This document shows positions 1 through 6,080 of a stretch of DNA of 7,797 bases, one piece after another (within the stretch, counting starts at the first letter, position 1; each line of letters begins with the position of its first letter). The translations under genes were made by a program, and so were the position numbers. Below the pieces are notes generated by a model. That model had not been told where the DNA came from. It ran no database searches and saw only the letters and a list, made by a program, of their open reading frames with translations. The stretch comes from an uncultured Aeromicrobium sp. (GTDB lineage: Bacteria > Actinomycetota > Actinomycetes > Propionibacteriales > Nocardioidaceae), in NCBI RefSeq assembly GCF_946221465.1, contig NZ_CAMJVP010000157.1:1-7797 (forward strand), written 5' to 3'.

Positions 1-1
1 C

Positions 2-88
2 CACCAGAGGCGGGCCCGGCCCGCGGGCTCGGTCTCGGACTCCCACCACACCGACGATGAGGTGCTGCGGGCCCGCCGGGCGCGATGA
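2..88 (+). CDS. possible C-terminal tail of a gene entering from the left edge
   Basis: An open frame runs in from the window edge and ends at TGA 86-88, giving 28 codons, of which about 26 end in G or C. That bias is typical of real genes in this window. The residues are polar and arginine-rich (ending DDEVLRARRAR), as in a disordered C-terminal tail. No family can be recognised from so little. It would converge on the DUF2804 gene, whose stop lies 28 bp further on. The same bases are open in another plus frame, so this is only a plausible call; the flanking sequence is needed to confirm it. Confidence 0.3.
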   Translation, partial: HQRRARPAGSVSDSHHTDDEVLRARRAR

Positions 89-115
89 CGGTGACGCTGC
101 CGACGCCCGGAGCGC

Positions 116-1090
116 TCACCAGCGGTTGCGTGCCTCCTCGGCCCAGCCGAGCAGACCGTCGACACGGCGCCGGGTGCCGCTGGAGTCCTCGACCCAGCCC
201 GACCACTGGCCGAAGGCCTGATGCGTCCTGGAGGCGATGACCAGCGCGTTCGTCCGGGCCACCCGTCGGTGTCGCGGCGTGAGGGTGACGTCCAGGCGCG
301 GGCCGCTCACCCGCCACGGCGCGTGCGGGTCGCCGAGGTCGTAGGTCCAGTGCAGGTCGTCGCCGATGTAATGCGCGACGCCGTCGACGAAGAGCGCGTT
401 CTCGGTGACGCCGGTGCCGTCGGTCCACTGCCCGCCGACCTGCAGTCCGATGGTCGTGCCGTCGACGACGCCCGATCCGGCGCCCCAGTTCCACGTCATC
501 CGGTACGGCCAGATGCCCCTGCCGCGGTCGAGTACTGTCCAGCCGTCGATGTCGTGCGTCGTCTGGTCGACGGTGAGGTGCCCGCGGACGCGGCGGGCGA
601 GGTCCTTGAGCGTGTACTGGAACCGCTTCGGTGACCAGGGGACCACCACCCCCAGTGACTCCCCGCCCGGGTCGACGACGAGCTCGGCGCGCACCCGGTC
701 GGTGCCGACGGTCAGCCTCGTCCGTCCGCCGGGTTCTTCGGCGAAGGAGAGCCGCTTGGAGGAGGTGGTGAACGGCGGGAGATCGTCAGGCAGCGGTGGC
801 CGGTTGGGCCCGGGTCCGATGCTGTCGGCCACCCATTCGCGGCCGTCGTCCAGGCGCGCGACGTACACCTGCTCGAGGTGGGCGTAGTCGAGGTCGGCGA
901 TGGTGAGGCCGATGGCGAGCTGCTCGGTCATGACACCCCAGTACTCCCACCGTTTAGTGCGACCCCTGGACGGCAGCGGTGTGCGGTGCAGGGGCCGCCG
1001 CGTCCAGCCCACCGCCGCGGGCAGCAGGCGTGAGCCACGGTTCAGATCGACGACGGTGGTGATCTCGCGTGCGGAGGAGTCAGCAGCCAC
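116..1090 (-). CDS. DUF2804 family protein
   Basis: A 324-residue protein matching the DUF2804 family, whose biochemical role is unknown. Recognisable blocks, numbered from the GTG at 1090, are AVGWTRRPLHR around 26-36, KRWEYWGV at 46-53, a tryptophan-rich GRGIWPYRMTWNWGAGSG stretch near 190-207, HQAFGQWSGW near 290-299 and the family-type C-terminus GWAEEARNRW. The length fits a full-length member. The frame is open up to a GTG at 1195, but that extra 35-residue segment is low complexity and is an out-of-frame reading of the upstream SnoaL remnant, so I prefer GTG 1090 (MAADSSAREITTVVDL). No Shine-Dalgarno precedes it. A TATAGT box 7 bp upstream suggests a leaderless transcript. It follows the SDR operon on the same strand but probably has its own promoter. 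Confidence 0.85.
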   Translation of the reverse strand: MAADSSAREITTVVDLNRGSRLLPAAVGWTRRPLHRTPLPSRGRTKRWEYWGVMTEQLAIGLTIADLDYAHLEQVYVARLDDGREWVADSIGPGPNRPPLPDDLPPFTTSSKRLSFAEEPGGRTRLTVGTDRVRAELVVDPGGESLGVVVPWSPKRFQYTLKDLARRVRGHLTVDQTTHDIDGWTVLDRGRGIWPYRMTWNWGAGSGVVDGTTIGLQVGGQWTDGTGVTENALFVDGVAHYIGDDLHWTYDLGDPHAPWRVSGPRLDVTLTPRHRRVARTNALVIASRTHQAFGQWSGWVEDSSGTRRRVDGLLGWAEEARNRW

Positions 1091-1097
1091 GAAGGCA

Positions 1098-1103
1098 CTA
1101 TAG
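1098..1103 (-). promoter_or_regulatory. -10 box of a probable leaderless promoter for the DUF2804 gene
   Basis: Read on the minus strand, TATAGT lies 7 bp before the GTG at 1090, the spacing expected when transcription starts at the start codon. There is no ribosome-binding site, which supports leaderless translation, common in actinobacteria. No convincing -35 is seen: the expected place (about 1121-1126) falls inside a GC-only palindrome, 1115-1127 (GGCCGC-N-GCGGCC), which could be an operator or just local base composition. Confidence 0.4.
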
Positions 1104-1142
1104 GAGTGCAAAGAGGCCGCCGCGGCCGTGGAGGTTTCGTCT

Positions 1143-1214
1143 CTAGTCGTCGAGGGTGGCGTCGATGAATCGCACAATGGACTCGGGGAGGCCACTGGTC
1201 TCGGGCATGGTCAT
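1143..1214 (-). pseudogene. N-terminal stub of a SnoaL/NTF2-like gene
   Basis: A 23-codon reading frame whose ATG overlaps the TGA of the preceding SDR remnant as ATGA, a classic operon junction. It reads MTMPETSGLPESIVRFIDAT then LDD and stops at TAG. The pattern LPxxIxxFIDAT resembles the first helix of SnoaL-like (NTF2-fold) proteins, which are often encoded next to SDRs in actinobacteria. Such proteins are normally about 110-150 residues, so nearly all of the domain is missing. After the TAG no further SnoaL-like sequence is seen in any frame before the DUF2804 gene. Assignment rests on one short helix and could be wrong; an unrelated small protein is the alternative. Confidence 0.4.
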
Positions 1215-1678
1215 ACCGTGGCCTGCGGGGTGAGGAGTTCGTCGGTGCCGATGCGGTGGTAGAACTCGGCGCGTATGCGGTCGTAGACGTCCGAGACGAC
1301 CTCGCTGCCACCCTTGCTGGGATCCACGTGCACCCGGAAGGGGCGCTCGCTGGCGGGCAGTCCGATGACGCGGACGATCTCCTCGGCAACTTCGTTGACC
1401 TCGTGTCCTTCGGGGTCGAGGCGATCCTGCTCGGCGGCGATCCGGGCGATCGCGGCATCGACGGAGTTCTGGTCCTGCACGTCCATCTCGATGCCGCGGA
1501 TGTCGATCCCTTCCGTGGCGGAGAGCTCGGCGAGCTCTGCCACACGGGGCGCGTTGCGGCCGGTGGTCTCGCGCATGCGGGCGTAGACGGTGTGCCCGGC
1601 CCGGGCGAGGGCCTTGGCGGTGCGGTTGCCGAAGCCCGAGGAGGCGCCGGTGATGACGATGCTGCGTGAAGCGGTCAT
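1211..1678 (-). pseudogene. short-chain dehydrogenase with its catalytic core deleted
   Basis: An open frame of 155 codons. Residues 1-87 are the first half of an SDR Rossmann fold: the nucleotide-binding TGASSGFG at 10-17 and the MDV segment at 65-67. From about residue 89 the sequence jumps to the C-terminal end of the same family (VAEEIVRVIGLPASERPFRVHVDP, then RIRAEFYHRIGTDELLTP). The middle is absent, including the NAG strand, catalytic serine and YxxxK pair. Relatives run to about 280-300 residues, so roughly 130-140 are lost. The junction lies near 1410-1420 and keeps frame. The start has a good site (AGAAGG, 8 nt before the ATG) and follows the intact SDR by 19 bp, so it is probably still transcribed. 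It cannot work as an SDR; a residual role is unlikely. Confidence 0.8.
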
Positions 1679-1697
1679 GGTGTCTGCCTTCTGCCGA

Positions 1698-2438
1698 TCA
1701 GGCGAGTCCGCCGTTGGTGAAGATGGTCTGCCCGTTCACCCACCGGGCGGGCCCGGCGAGGAACGCGACGGTCTCGGCGATGTCCTCGGGCTGGCCCAGG
1801 CGCTCCAGCGGTGCGGCCTTAGACAGGCCGGCAATCTGTTCCTCGGTCTTGCCGTCGAGGAACAGCGGCGTCGCGGTCGGGCCGGGGGCGACGGCGTTGA
1901 CGGTGATGTCCTTCCCGCGCAGCTCGCGCGCCAGGATCAGGGTGAGCCCTTCGACGGCGGCCTTGCTGGCCACATAGGGGCCGTAGGTGGGGAACTGGGT
2001 GCGGGTGACGGTGGTGGAGAAGTTGATGATCGCGCCGCCAGCGCGCACCCGGCGCGCCGCCTGCTGCGAGACGACGAACGTGCCACGCACGTTCGTGCGC
2101 ATCAGCCGGTCGAACGCGTCCAGGTCGTATTCGGCGATCGGCGCGAGGATCATGATCCCCGCGGTGTTCACGACCACGTCGATGCCGCCGAAGGCCTGCT
2201 CGACCTCGTCGAACAGCGCGGTCACGGCGTGCTCGTCGGCGACATCCGCGCCGACGGCGACCGCCTGTCCCCCGGCGTCCGTGATCTCGGTGACGAGGTC
2301 GTCGGCCTTGGTCTTGTTGCCCGCGTAGTGGACGGCGACGGCGTATCCGTCGGCGGCGAGGCGCTGGGCGACGGCCTTGCCGATGCCACCGGAGGCACCG
2401 GTGACGAGGACGGTGCGGAAAGTGCTCTGGGTGTTCAT
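1698..2438 (-). CDS. SDR family NAD(P)-dependent oxidoreductase
   Basis: An intact classical short-chain dehydrogenase/reductase of 246 residues. It has the cofactor motif TGASGGIG at 13-20, NTAG at 91-94 (usual NNAG), the active-site tetrad N116, S141, Y155 and K159 within YVASK, the PGP turn at 185-187, and the C-terminal WVNGQTIFTNGG typical of FabG/glucose-dehydrogenase-like members. His37-Tyr38 at the end of strand 2, with no acidic residue there, hints at NADPH rather than NADH (inference). The substrate cannot be told. The ATG at 2438 is chosen over an in-frame start 10 codons upstream because AAGGAG sits at 2449-2454, 10 nt before it. It lies 101 bp after the TetR gene on the same strand, with the decayed second SDR 19 bp downstream, so it is probably under that repressor. 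Confidence 0.93.
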   Translation of the reverse strand: MNTQSTFRTVLVTGASGGIGKAVAQRLAADGYAVAVHYAGNKTKADDLVTEITDAGGQAVAVGADVADEHAVTALFDEVEQAFGGIDVVVNTAGIMILAPIAEYDLDAFDRLMRTNVRGTFVVSQQAARRVRAGGAIINFSTTVTRTQFPTYGPYVASKAAVEGLTLILARELRGKDITVNAVAPGPTATPLFLDGKTEEQIAGLSKAAPLERLGQPEDIAETVAFLAGPARWVNGQTIFTNGGLA

Positions 2439-2539
2439 GGTGGGGTATCTCCTTGTTTTCAGGGTCAACAGACACCGCTCACGCGGATGCGTGCGCGGAC
2501 GAAGAAGGGCGAGTCAGTGCCGCCCGGGGAATGTGTGAG

Positions 2540-3214
2540 TCAGGAGGCGCGGATGCGTTCGAGCCATTCGGCCAACAGCGCGGCCTCTGCAGGGGTGAAC
2601 GCTGCCGAGTCGGTGAGCCCGGCCAGCAGTGTGGTCGCCGCGACCCGCTGTGCCTGACCGGCGTCGGGGGCATCGTCGGTGAGGATCGCGCTTAGGGTCG
2701 CCTCGCGCATCTGGGTCGAGGCGGACAAGTCGGGGTACTGCTCCGGACGCAGGATCAACGACAGCGCGATCCCGCTGTTCGCCGCCATCACAATCCGCGC
2801 TGCCTCCCCCACCTCCCACCGGAGCCTGCCCTGTGCCGCGACACGGTCCAGCACCCCCCGCAGCAGCGTCATCGCCTCATCCGCCGCGGCCGGACGCGAG
2901 GACAGCGAGCTGGCGAACACCAGACGGTACGCATGGGGGTTGGCCAGGGCGAAGGTGACGTGGTTGTCCCATCCGTCGCGCAGATCCCGCACCGGATCAT
3001 CCGACACGGCGGCCGCGCGCTTCGGGGCCAGGTACTGCTCCCACACCCGATCCGCCACCGCCGCCAGCAGACCGTCCTTGTCGCCGAACATCCGGTACAG
3101 CACCGGCTGCCCGACGCCCGCGGCCTCACACACCGCACGCGTCGACACATCGCCGGTTTCCGACGCCGCGAGCAACTCCACCGCACGATCCAGGATCACC
3201 GATCTCGAACTCAT
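2540..3214 (-). CDS. TetR/AcrR family transcriptional repressor (SDR operon)
   Basis: A 224-residue TetR-type regulator. The N-terminal three-helix DNA-binding domain covers about residues 5-52: STRAVCEAAGVGQPVLYRMFGDKDGLLAAV contains the helix-turn-helix and the LYxxFGDKDGL signature. Residues from about 75 to 220 form the helical ligand/dimer domain, whose ligand is unknown. The ATG at 3214 has no Shine-Dalgarno. Instead an extended -10-like TGTTATCGT and a perfect inverted repeat lie directly upstream, so the gene is probably leaderless and self-repressed. The SDR at 2438 follows on the same strand with no obvious promoter between, which points to one operon. The gene may instead once have controlled the DHA2 pump whose remains lie behind it. 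Confidence 0.92.
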   Translation of the reverse strand: MSSRSVILDRAVELLAASETGDVSTRAVCEAAGVGQPVLYRMFGDKDGLLAAVADRVWEQYLAPKRAAAVSDDPVRDLRDGWDNHVTFALANPHAYRLVFASSLSSRPAAADEAMTLLRGVLDRVAAQGRLRWEVGEAARIVMAANSGIALSLILRPEQYPDLSASTQMREATLSAILTDDAPDAGQAQRVAATTLLAGLTDSAAFTPAEAALLAEWLERIRAS

Positions 3215-3221
3215 GAGATCA

Positions 3222-3250
3222 ACGATAACACGCCGATGTTATCATCGTAA
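3222..3250 (-). promoter_or_regulatory. probable leaderless promoter of the TetR-SDR operon
   Basis: On the minus strand a -10-like TATCGT (3222-3227) preceded by TG as an extended -10, with a weak -35-like TTACGA (3245-3250) at 17 bp spacing. Transcription would begin within a base or two of the ATG at 3214, which has no ribosome-binding site. The operator arms overlap the -10 and the spacer, so repressor binding would block polymerase. Confidence 0.45.
3224..3243. promoter_or_regulatory. TetR operator, perfect inverted repeat
   Basis: GATAACA, six bases, then TGTTATC: seven-base arms with perfect dyad symmetry, starting 10 bp from the TetR start codon. It is AT-rich against a GC-rich background, which makes chance unlikely. 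Size and position fit a TetR-dimer site for self-repression. A second copy was not noticed elsewhere in the window. Confidence 0.7.
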
Positions 3251-3312
3251 CGACTCCACCGTATCAGTGATTCAGGTGAGCCTCGGCACAAGGAGCCCGC
3301 GGCCCGTCCTGC

Positions 3313-3674
3313 CTACTCGTCAACGAGCAGGCAGGCGAGCACGCCGAAGTCACCGGCGAGGGCGAGGCCCGCGCCGAGGGCGCCGAGCGCGTAGACGACC
3401 TCGGTGGCGGCGAACACCCCGGCGTATCCGCGCTCGGTGGCTCGGGCGGCAGGGCGGAGGCGACGGCGTTGAGAACAGCGATCCCGACAGCGCCGCCGGT
3501 CTGCTGCACGACGTGCACGAGGGAGGCGCCGACGCCGCTGTCCGTCTGCGTCAGTCCGGCGGTGGCCAGGTCGGGGCCGAGGGCGTAGATCACCCCCATC
3601 GCCGCAGCGCGGTCACTATCGTCGACAGCACGCCGACGACGTACGCCGAGACCCCGGCGAGGCCGCGCACTCCC
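3313..3674 (-). pseudogene. remains of a DHA2-type MFS efflux transporter
   Basis: Reading the minus strand there are three pieces in different frames. At about 3674-3593 a hydrophobic, G/C-ending stretch (VRGLAGVSAYVVGVLSTIV) looks like a membrane helix but is not specifically recognised. From 3599, ALGPDLATAGLTQTDSGVGA followed by VQQTGGAVGIAVLNAVASAL matches the late part of DHA2 drug exporters (compare their VASALVNTxQQVGGSIG block). Near 3445-3435 the family sequence shifts frame and ends as ATERGYAGVFAATEVVYALG plus a last hydrophobic helix, to TAG 3313-3315. DHA2 proteins are about 450-550 residues, so most of the gene is lost and the rest is frameshifted. It lies between the intact MFS gene and the TetR gene, on their strand, and may be the lost target of that TetR. 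Confidence 0.65.
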
Positions 3675-3677
3675 CCG

Positions 3678-4904
3678 TCAGGGCTGAACCGCTGCGACGC
3701 CCGCCTGCCGCGCACCGAGCCTGAAGGCGTGACGGCGTGCCACCAGAACGATCACGAACGCGGCGGACGCCAGCGCCGTGACGACGGGAGGCAGTGCTCC
3801 CGCGGTGACGCTGGCGAGGATGGCTCCACCGAGCGCCCCGCCGCCGAAGATGGCGAGGTTCCAGGTCACGGTCATCATCGCCTGGGCGACATCGCCGTCC
3901 GGGCCGGCAGCATCGGCCAGAGCGGTCTGCAACTGCGTGGCCGCCCCGCCGAACGTCAGCCCCCACAGGACGACCGAGGCCCAGAACACCACCGGGATGC
4001 CGCCTCCGGCCATCAGGGCGACCCCGGTCACGGCGAACGCCGCGGTCGCAGTCAGCACGAGGACGCGCAGCATGCGGTCGACGAGGACACCGGTGATCCA
4101 GATGCTCACCAGCGAGGACAGGCCGAACACGAGCAGCGCTAGATCGACGCGCGCACCCACCCCCACCCAGGAGATGTACGGCGCGATGTAGGTGTAGAGG
4201 AGGTTGTGGCCTAGCATCCACACGAGCGCCGTGATGAGGATCGGCGCGACGCCCGGCAACCACATCACACGGAAGACGGGAGTGCGGTCCTCATCGTTTT
4301 GACCAGGACGATCCGGCACGCCGAGCACAGCCCAGACGATCAGCACGCCAGCCGCCAGCGACATGACAACGAACGCCCACCGCCAGCCGAGCGCCGTTCC
4401 CAAGAGTGTTCCCAGGGGTGTGCCGATCGACAGAGCGACGGGCGTGCCGACCATCGCCACCGCCATGGCACGCCCACTCTGATGCGGCGGAACGAGGCGA
4501 CGGGCGTATCCGGCGAGCATGCCCCACAACAGCCCGGAGAACGCGCCAGCGACGGCGCGGGCGACCAGCGCGAACTCATAGGTGGGCGTCAGCGCGGTGG
4601 CGAGGTTCGCCACGAGGAACCCGGAGGCCCCGATGATCAGCAACGGCTTGCGCCGCATCCCGCGGGTCAGGGCGATCGCGGGGAGGGCGGCGATCACCGT
4701 ACCGGCGGCATACAGGCTCACCCACTGTCCCGCGGCCGACTCGCTCACGTCGAGGCCATCGGCGATCTGCGGCAGAAGCCCAGCGGGCATCGTCTCCGTC
4801 ATGATGCACACAAACCCCGCCAGCGCGAGCGCCAGGAGCGCCCCGAACGGGAGCCTTGGATCGGACTTCGATGTGCTCGCGGTGTCGGTCGTCGCCTCAG
4901 ACAC
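3678..4904 (-). CDS. MFS transporter, DHA1 (AraJ/Cmr-like) efflux family
   Basis: A 408-residue inner-membrane protein with about 12 hydrophobic segments, a probable proton-driven exporter. Near the N-terminus FVCIMTETMPAGLLPQIADG (31-50) is the family's first helix with its acidic residue (TE, 36-37). RGMRRKP at 81-87 is the cytoplasmic loop 2-3 motif, and GTPVALSIGTPLGTLLGTALGWRWAF around 153-178 is the antiporter motif C region. A charged central loop lies near 197-212. The substrate is unknown. The start is GTG 4904 because AAGGAGG lies at 4909-4915; the frame stays open upstream to 5114, but that part runs through the operators and the divergent gene. It is transcribed divergently from the TetR gene at 5012 and is almost certainly its target. 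Complete, with no frameshift seen. Confidence 0.93.
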   Translation of the reverse strand: MSEATTDTASTSKSDPRLPFGALLALALAGFVCIMTETMPAGLLPQIADGLDVSESAAGQWVSLYAAGTVIAALPAIALTRGMRRKPLLIIGASGFLVANLATALTPTYEFALVARAVAGAFSGLLWGMLAGYARRLVPPHQSGRAMAVAMVGTPVALSIGTPLGTLLGTALGWRWAFVVMSLAAGVLIVWAVLGVPDRPGQNDEDRTPVFRVMWLPGVAPILITALVWMLGHNLLYTYIAPYISWVGVGARVDLALLVFGLSSLVSIWITGVLVDRMLRVLVLTATAAFAVTGVALMAGGGIPVVFWASVVLWGLTFGGAATQLQTALADAAGPDGDVAQAMMTVTWNLAIFGGGALGGAILASVTAGALPPVVTALASAAFVIVLVARRHAFRLGARQAGVAAVQP

Positions 4905-4921
4905 ACGCCCTCCTTCTATTT

Positions 4922-4941
4922 TGGATCGATTGTGCCAGAAC
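4922..4941. promoter_or_regulatory. operator arm proximal to the MFS gene
   Basis: TGGATCGATTGTGCCAGAAC matches the reverse complement of 4976-4995 at 19 of 20 positions. Within it, 4922-4937 is itself an imperfect 16-bp dyad (TGG-N2-C-N-AT-N-G-N2-CCA), the usual size of a TetR-dimer site. It ends 6 bp before the Shine-Dalgarno of the MFS gene, so binding would block its transcription. Confidence 0.75.
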
Positions 4942-4975
4942 GAGGTTGCCATGACTCCGAGCGTCACGCAAACTG

Positions 4976-4995
4976 GTTCTGGCACGATCGATCCA
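4976..4995. promoter_or_regulatory. operator arm proximal to the TetR gene
   Basis: GTTCTGGCACGATCGATCCA is the inverted copy of the arm at 4922-4941, with one mismatch; 4980-4995 is the 16-bp imperfect dyad. It ends three bases before the GAGAGG ribosome-binding site (4999-5004) of the TetR gene. The arm centres are 54 bp apart, about five helical turns, so both dimers would sit on nearly the same DNA face. Confidence 0.75.
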
Positions 4996-5011
4996 GAAGA
5001 GAGGCGGACCC

Positions 5012-5638
5012 ATGCCGACGACAGGTAAGCCCGGACGGCCGCGACGGTTCGAGGAGTCCGAGGCGTTGGAGGCGGCGCTGCAGGTGTTCTGGCGCTGCGG
5101 CTACGCGGAGGCATCTATGAGCGCGCTGCGTGAGGCGATGGGGATGTCGAGCGCGAGCATCGAGAACGCCTTCGGCTCCAAGGCGGAACTGTTCTCGAAG
5201 GTGATCGAGCATTACTTCGCCCGCTACGGCGCAGTCACCGAGGCCGCCACCGACCTCGAACTGCCGCCACGCGAAGCACTGCGGACCGCGCTGGTGCAGT
5301 CGCTGGAGATGCAGACGGACCCCGGTCACCCGCCGGGGTGCCTAATCGCCCTCACCTCGCCGGCAGCCTCCGATCGGACGGCAGAAGCAGCGCGACAAGG
5401 ACGCCGCGCACGCGACGTCACCAGAGCACGCATCCGGACGGCGATCGAACGCGGCGTCAGCGCCGGCGACCTCCCCAGCTCCACCAACGTCGATGCACTC
5501 ACCGCGACATTCGACGCCTATCTACTGGGCCTCTGCATCGAAGTCTGCGACGGGATCTCCACCGCGACCCTCCGCTCCTCGATCGACTACGTCATGAACG
5601 CGTGGGGGGCTGGAAGTCATCACATCGGGGAGAGATGA
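5012..5638 (+). CDS. TetR/AcrR family transcriptional regulator of the MFS pump
   Basis: A 208-residue TetR-type protein. Residues 8-56 form the DNA-binding domain, GRPRRFEESEALEAALQVFW followed by the HTH and IENAFGSKAELFSKVI. Residues from about 75 to 200 are the helical ligand domain. A PPGCLIAL segment at 107-114 places Cys110 in a GCL motif common in this branch. Other cysteines are C29, C175 and C179. The ATG at 5012 has GAGAGG 7 nt upstream. It is divergent from the MFS gene with paired operators between them, the standard arrangement for a repressor controlling itself and a pump; the inducer is unknown. Its stop is 16 bp from the end of the convergent histidine phosphatase pseudogene. 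Confidence 0.93.
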   Translation: MPTTGKPGRPRRFEESEALEAALQVFWRCGYAEASMSALREAMGMSSASIENAFGSKAELFSKVIEHYFARYGAVTEAATDLELPPREALRTALVQSLEMQTDPGHPPGCLIALTSPAASDRTAEAARQGRRARDVTRARIRTAIERGVSAGDLPSSTNVDALTATFDAYLLGLCIEVCDGISTATLRSSIDYVMNAWGAGSHHIGER

Positions 5639-5647
5639 CGCGCACGC

Positions 5648-5668
5648 CCGCTCCTTACCGCGGAGCGG
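5648..5668. terminator. possible bidirectional hairpin between convergent genes
   Basis: CCGCTCC, seven bases, then GGAGCGG: a perfect 7-bp GC-rich stem between the TetR gene (ends 5638) and the oppositely oriented pseudogene, whose TAA stop is in the loop. The position suits a shared terminator, but there is no T-run on either side, so intrinsic termination is uncertain. Confidence 0.35.
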
Positions 5669-6080
5669 TGTTGAGCTCGATGAGGCTGCGGTTGTGGAAG
5701 TGGTCGTCTTCTCGCAGCACCGTGATGGTTCCTGGCTGCGCGCGGAGCCGCATGTGTCCGAGCGCGTCGAGGGGAAGGTGCATGAATGCCGCGGCAGCGA
5801 AGGTGAGCCTCCGCCGTGGGTGGAGATGATCTGGTGCGAGCATGGCCGATCGAGGATCTCGTCCATGATCTCGTAGATGCGGGTTGCGAATGCGTGCATC
5901 GTCTCTGCCCCGTCGATGCCCTCAATTGTGGCGGAGGCGTTCACCCGCCGGGGGTGGGGTGCGGAAGCGTTCATCGAGCCAGCTCTGCGGCTTGCCATCG
6001 GCCATGCCGTACCAGCCCCCGACGCGCCTCTCGACGTGATGGGTGGCTTCGGGGTGCGTCACGACGTAGAGCATCCTCAT
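5655..6080 (-). pseudogene. histidine phosphatase (phosphoglycerate mutase-like), broken
   Basis: Three pieces of one family are readable on the minus strand. From ATG 6080: MRMLYVVTHPEATHHVERRV then GGWYG, the N-terminus of actinobacterial histidine phosphatases, with THPE where RHGE is usual. It jumps directly to ADGKPQSWLDERFRTPPPAG, so roughly 60-70 residues are missing. The frame then hits TGA at 5922-5924, where one extra T appears to sit between HN and EGIDGAETMHAFATRIYEIM; the +1 frame carries on to HQIISTHGG with the second catalytic-region histidine. Near 5810 a compensating shift returns to the first frame for LTFAAAAFMHLPLDALGHMR, then PGTITVLREDDHFHN and the TAA at 5655. The ATG overlaps the stop of the upstream acetyltransferase gene as ATGA, so the two were translationally coupled. 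No active enzyme is expected. Confidence 0.85.

Noticed and set aside
20..29. Palindrome GCCCGCGGGC near the left edge
   Set aside because: A self-complementary GC string with no loop or T-tract; likely composition rather than a regulatory site.
76..110. Inverted repeat CCGGGCG / CGCCCGG between the left-edge tail and DUF2804
   Set aside because: The 21-nt loop, 7-bp stem and lack of a T-run make it a poor terminator, and repeats of this kind are expected by chance in such GC-rich DNA.
1042..1545. Minus-strand open frame of 167 codons over the decayed SDR
   Set aside because: It is out of frame with the recognisable SDR sequence, rich in Ser/Pro/Arg, and has no family motif.
2679..4142. Plus-strand open frame of 487 codons
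   Set aside because: It runs antisense across the TetR gene, its operator, the DHA2 remnant and part of the MFS gene. It shows no recognisable domain and is Arg/Ser/Thr/Ala-rich, as expected of a GC-rich shadow frame.
4905..5114. N-terminal extension of the MFS protein to 478 residues
   Set aside because: The extra 70 residues are low-complexity and overlap the divergent TetR gene and operators. A strong AAGGAGG supports GTG 4904 instead.
4299..5120. Plus-strand open frame of 273 codons
   Set aside because: Antisense to the MFS gene, and it crosses both operators and the start of the TetR gene in another frame. The composition is Arg/Gly/His-rich with no motif.
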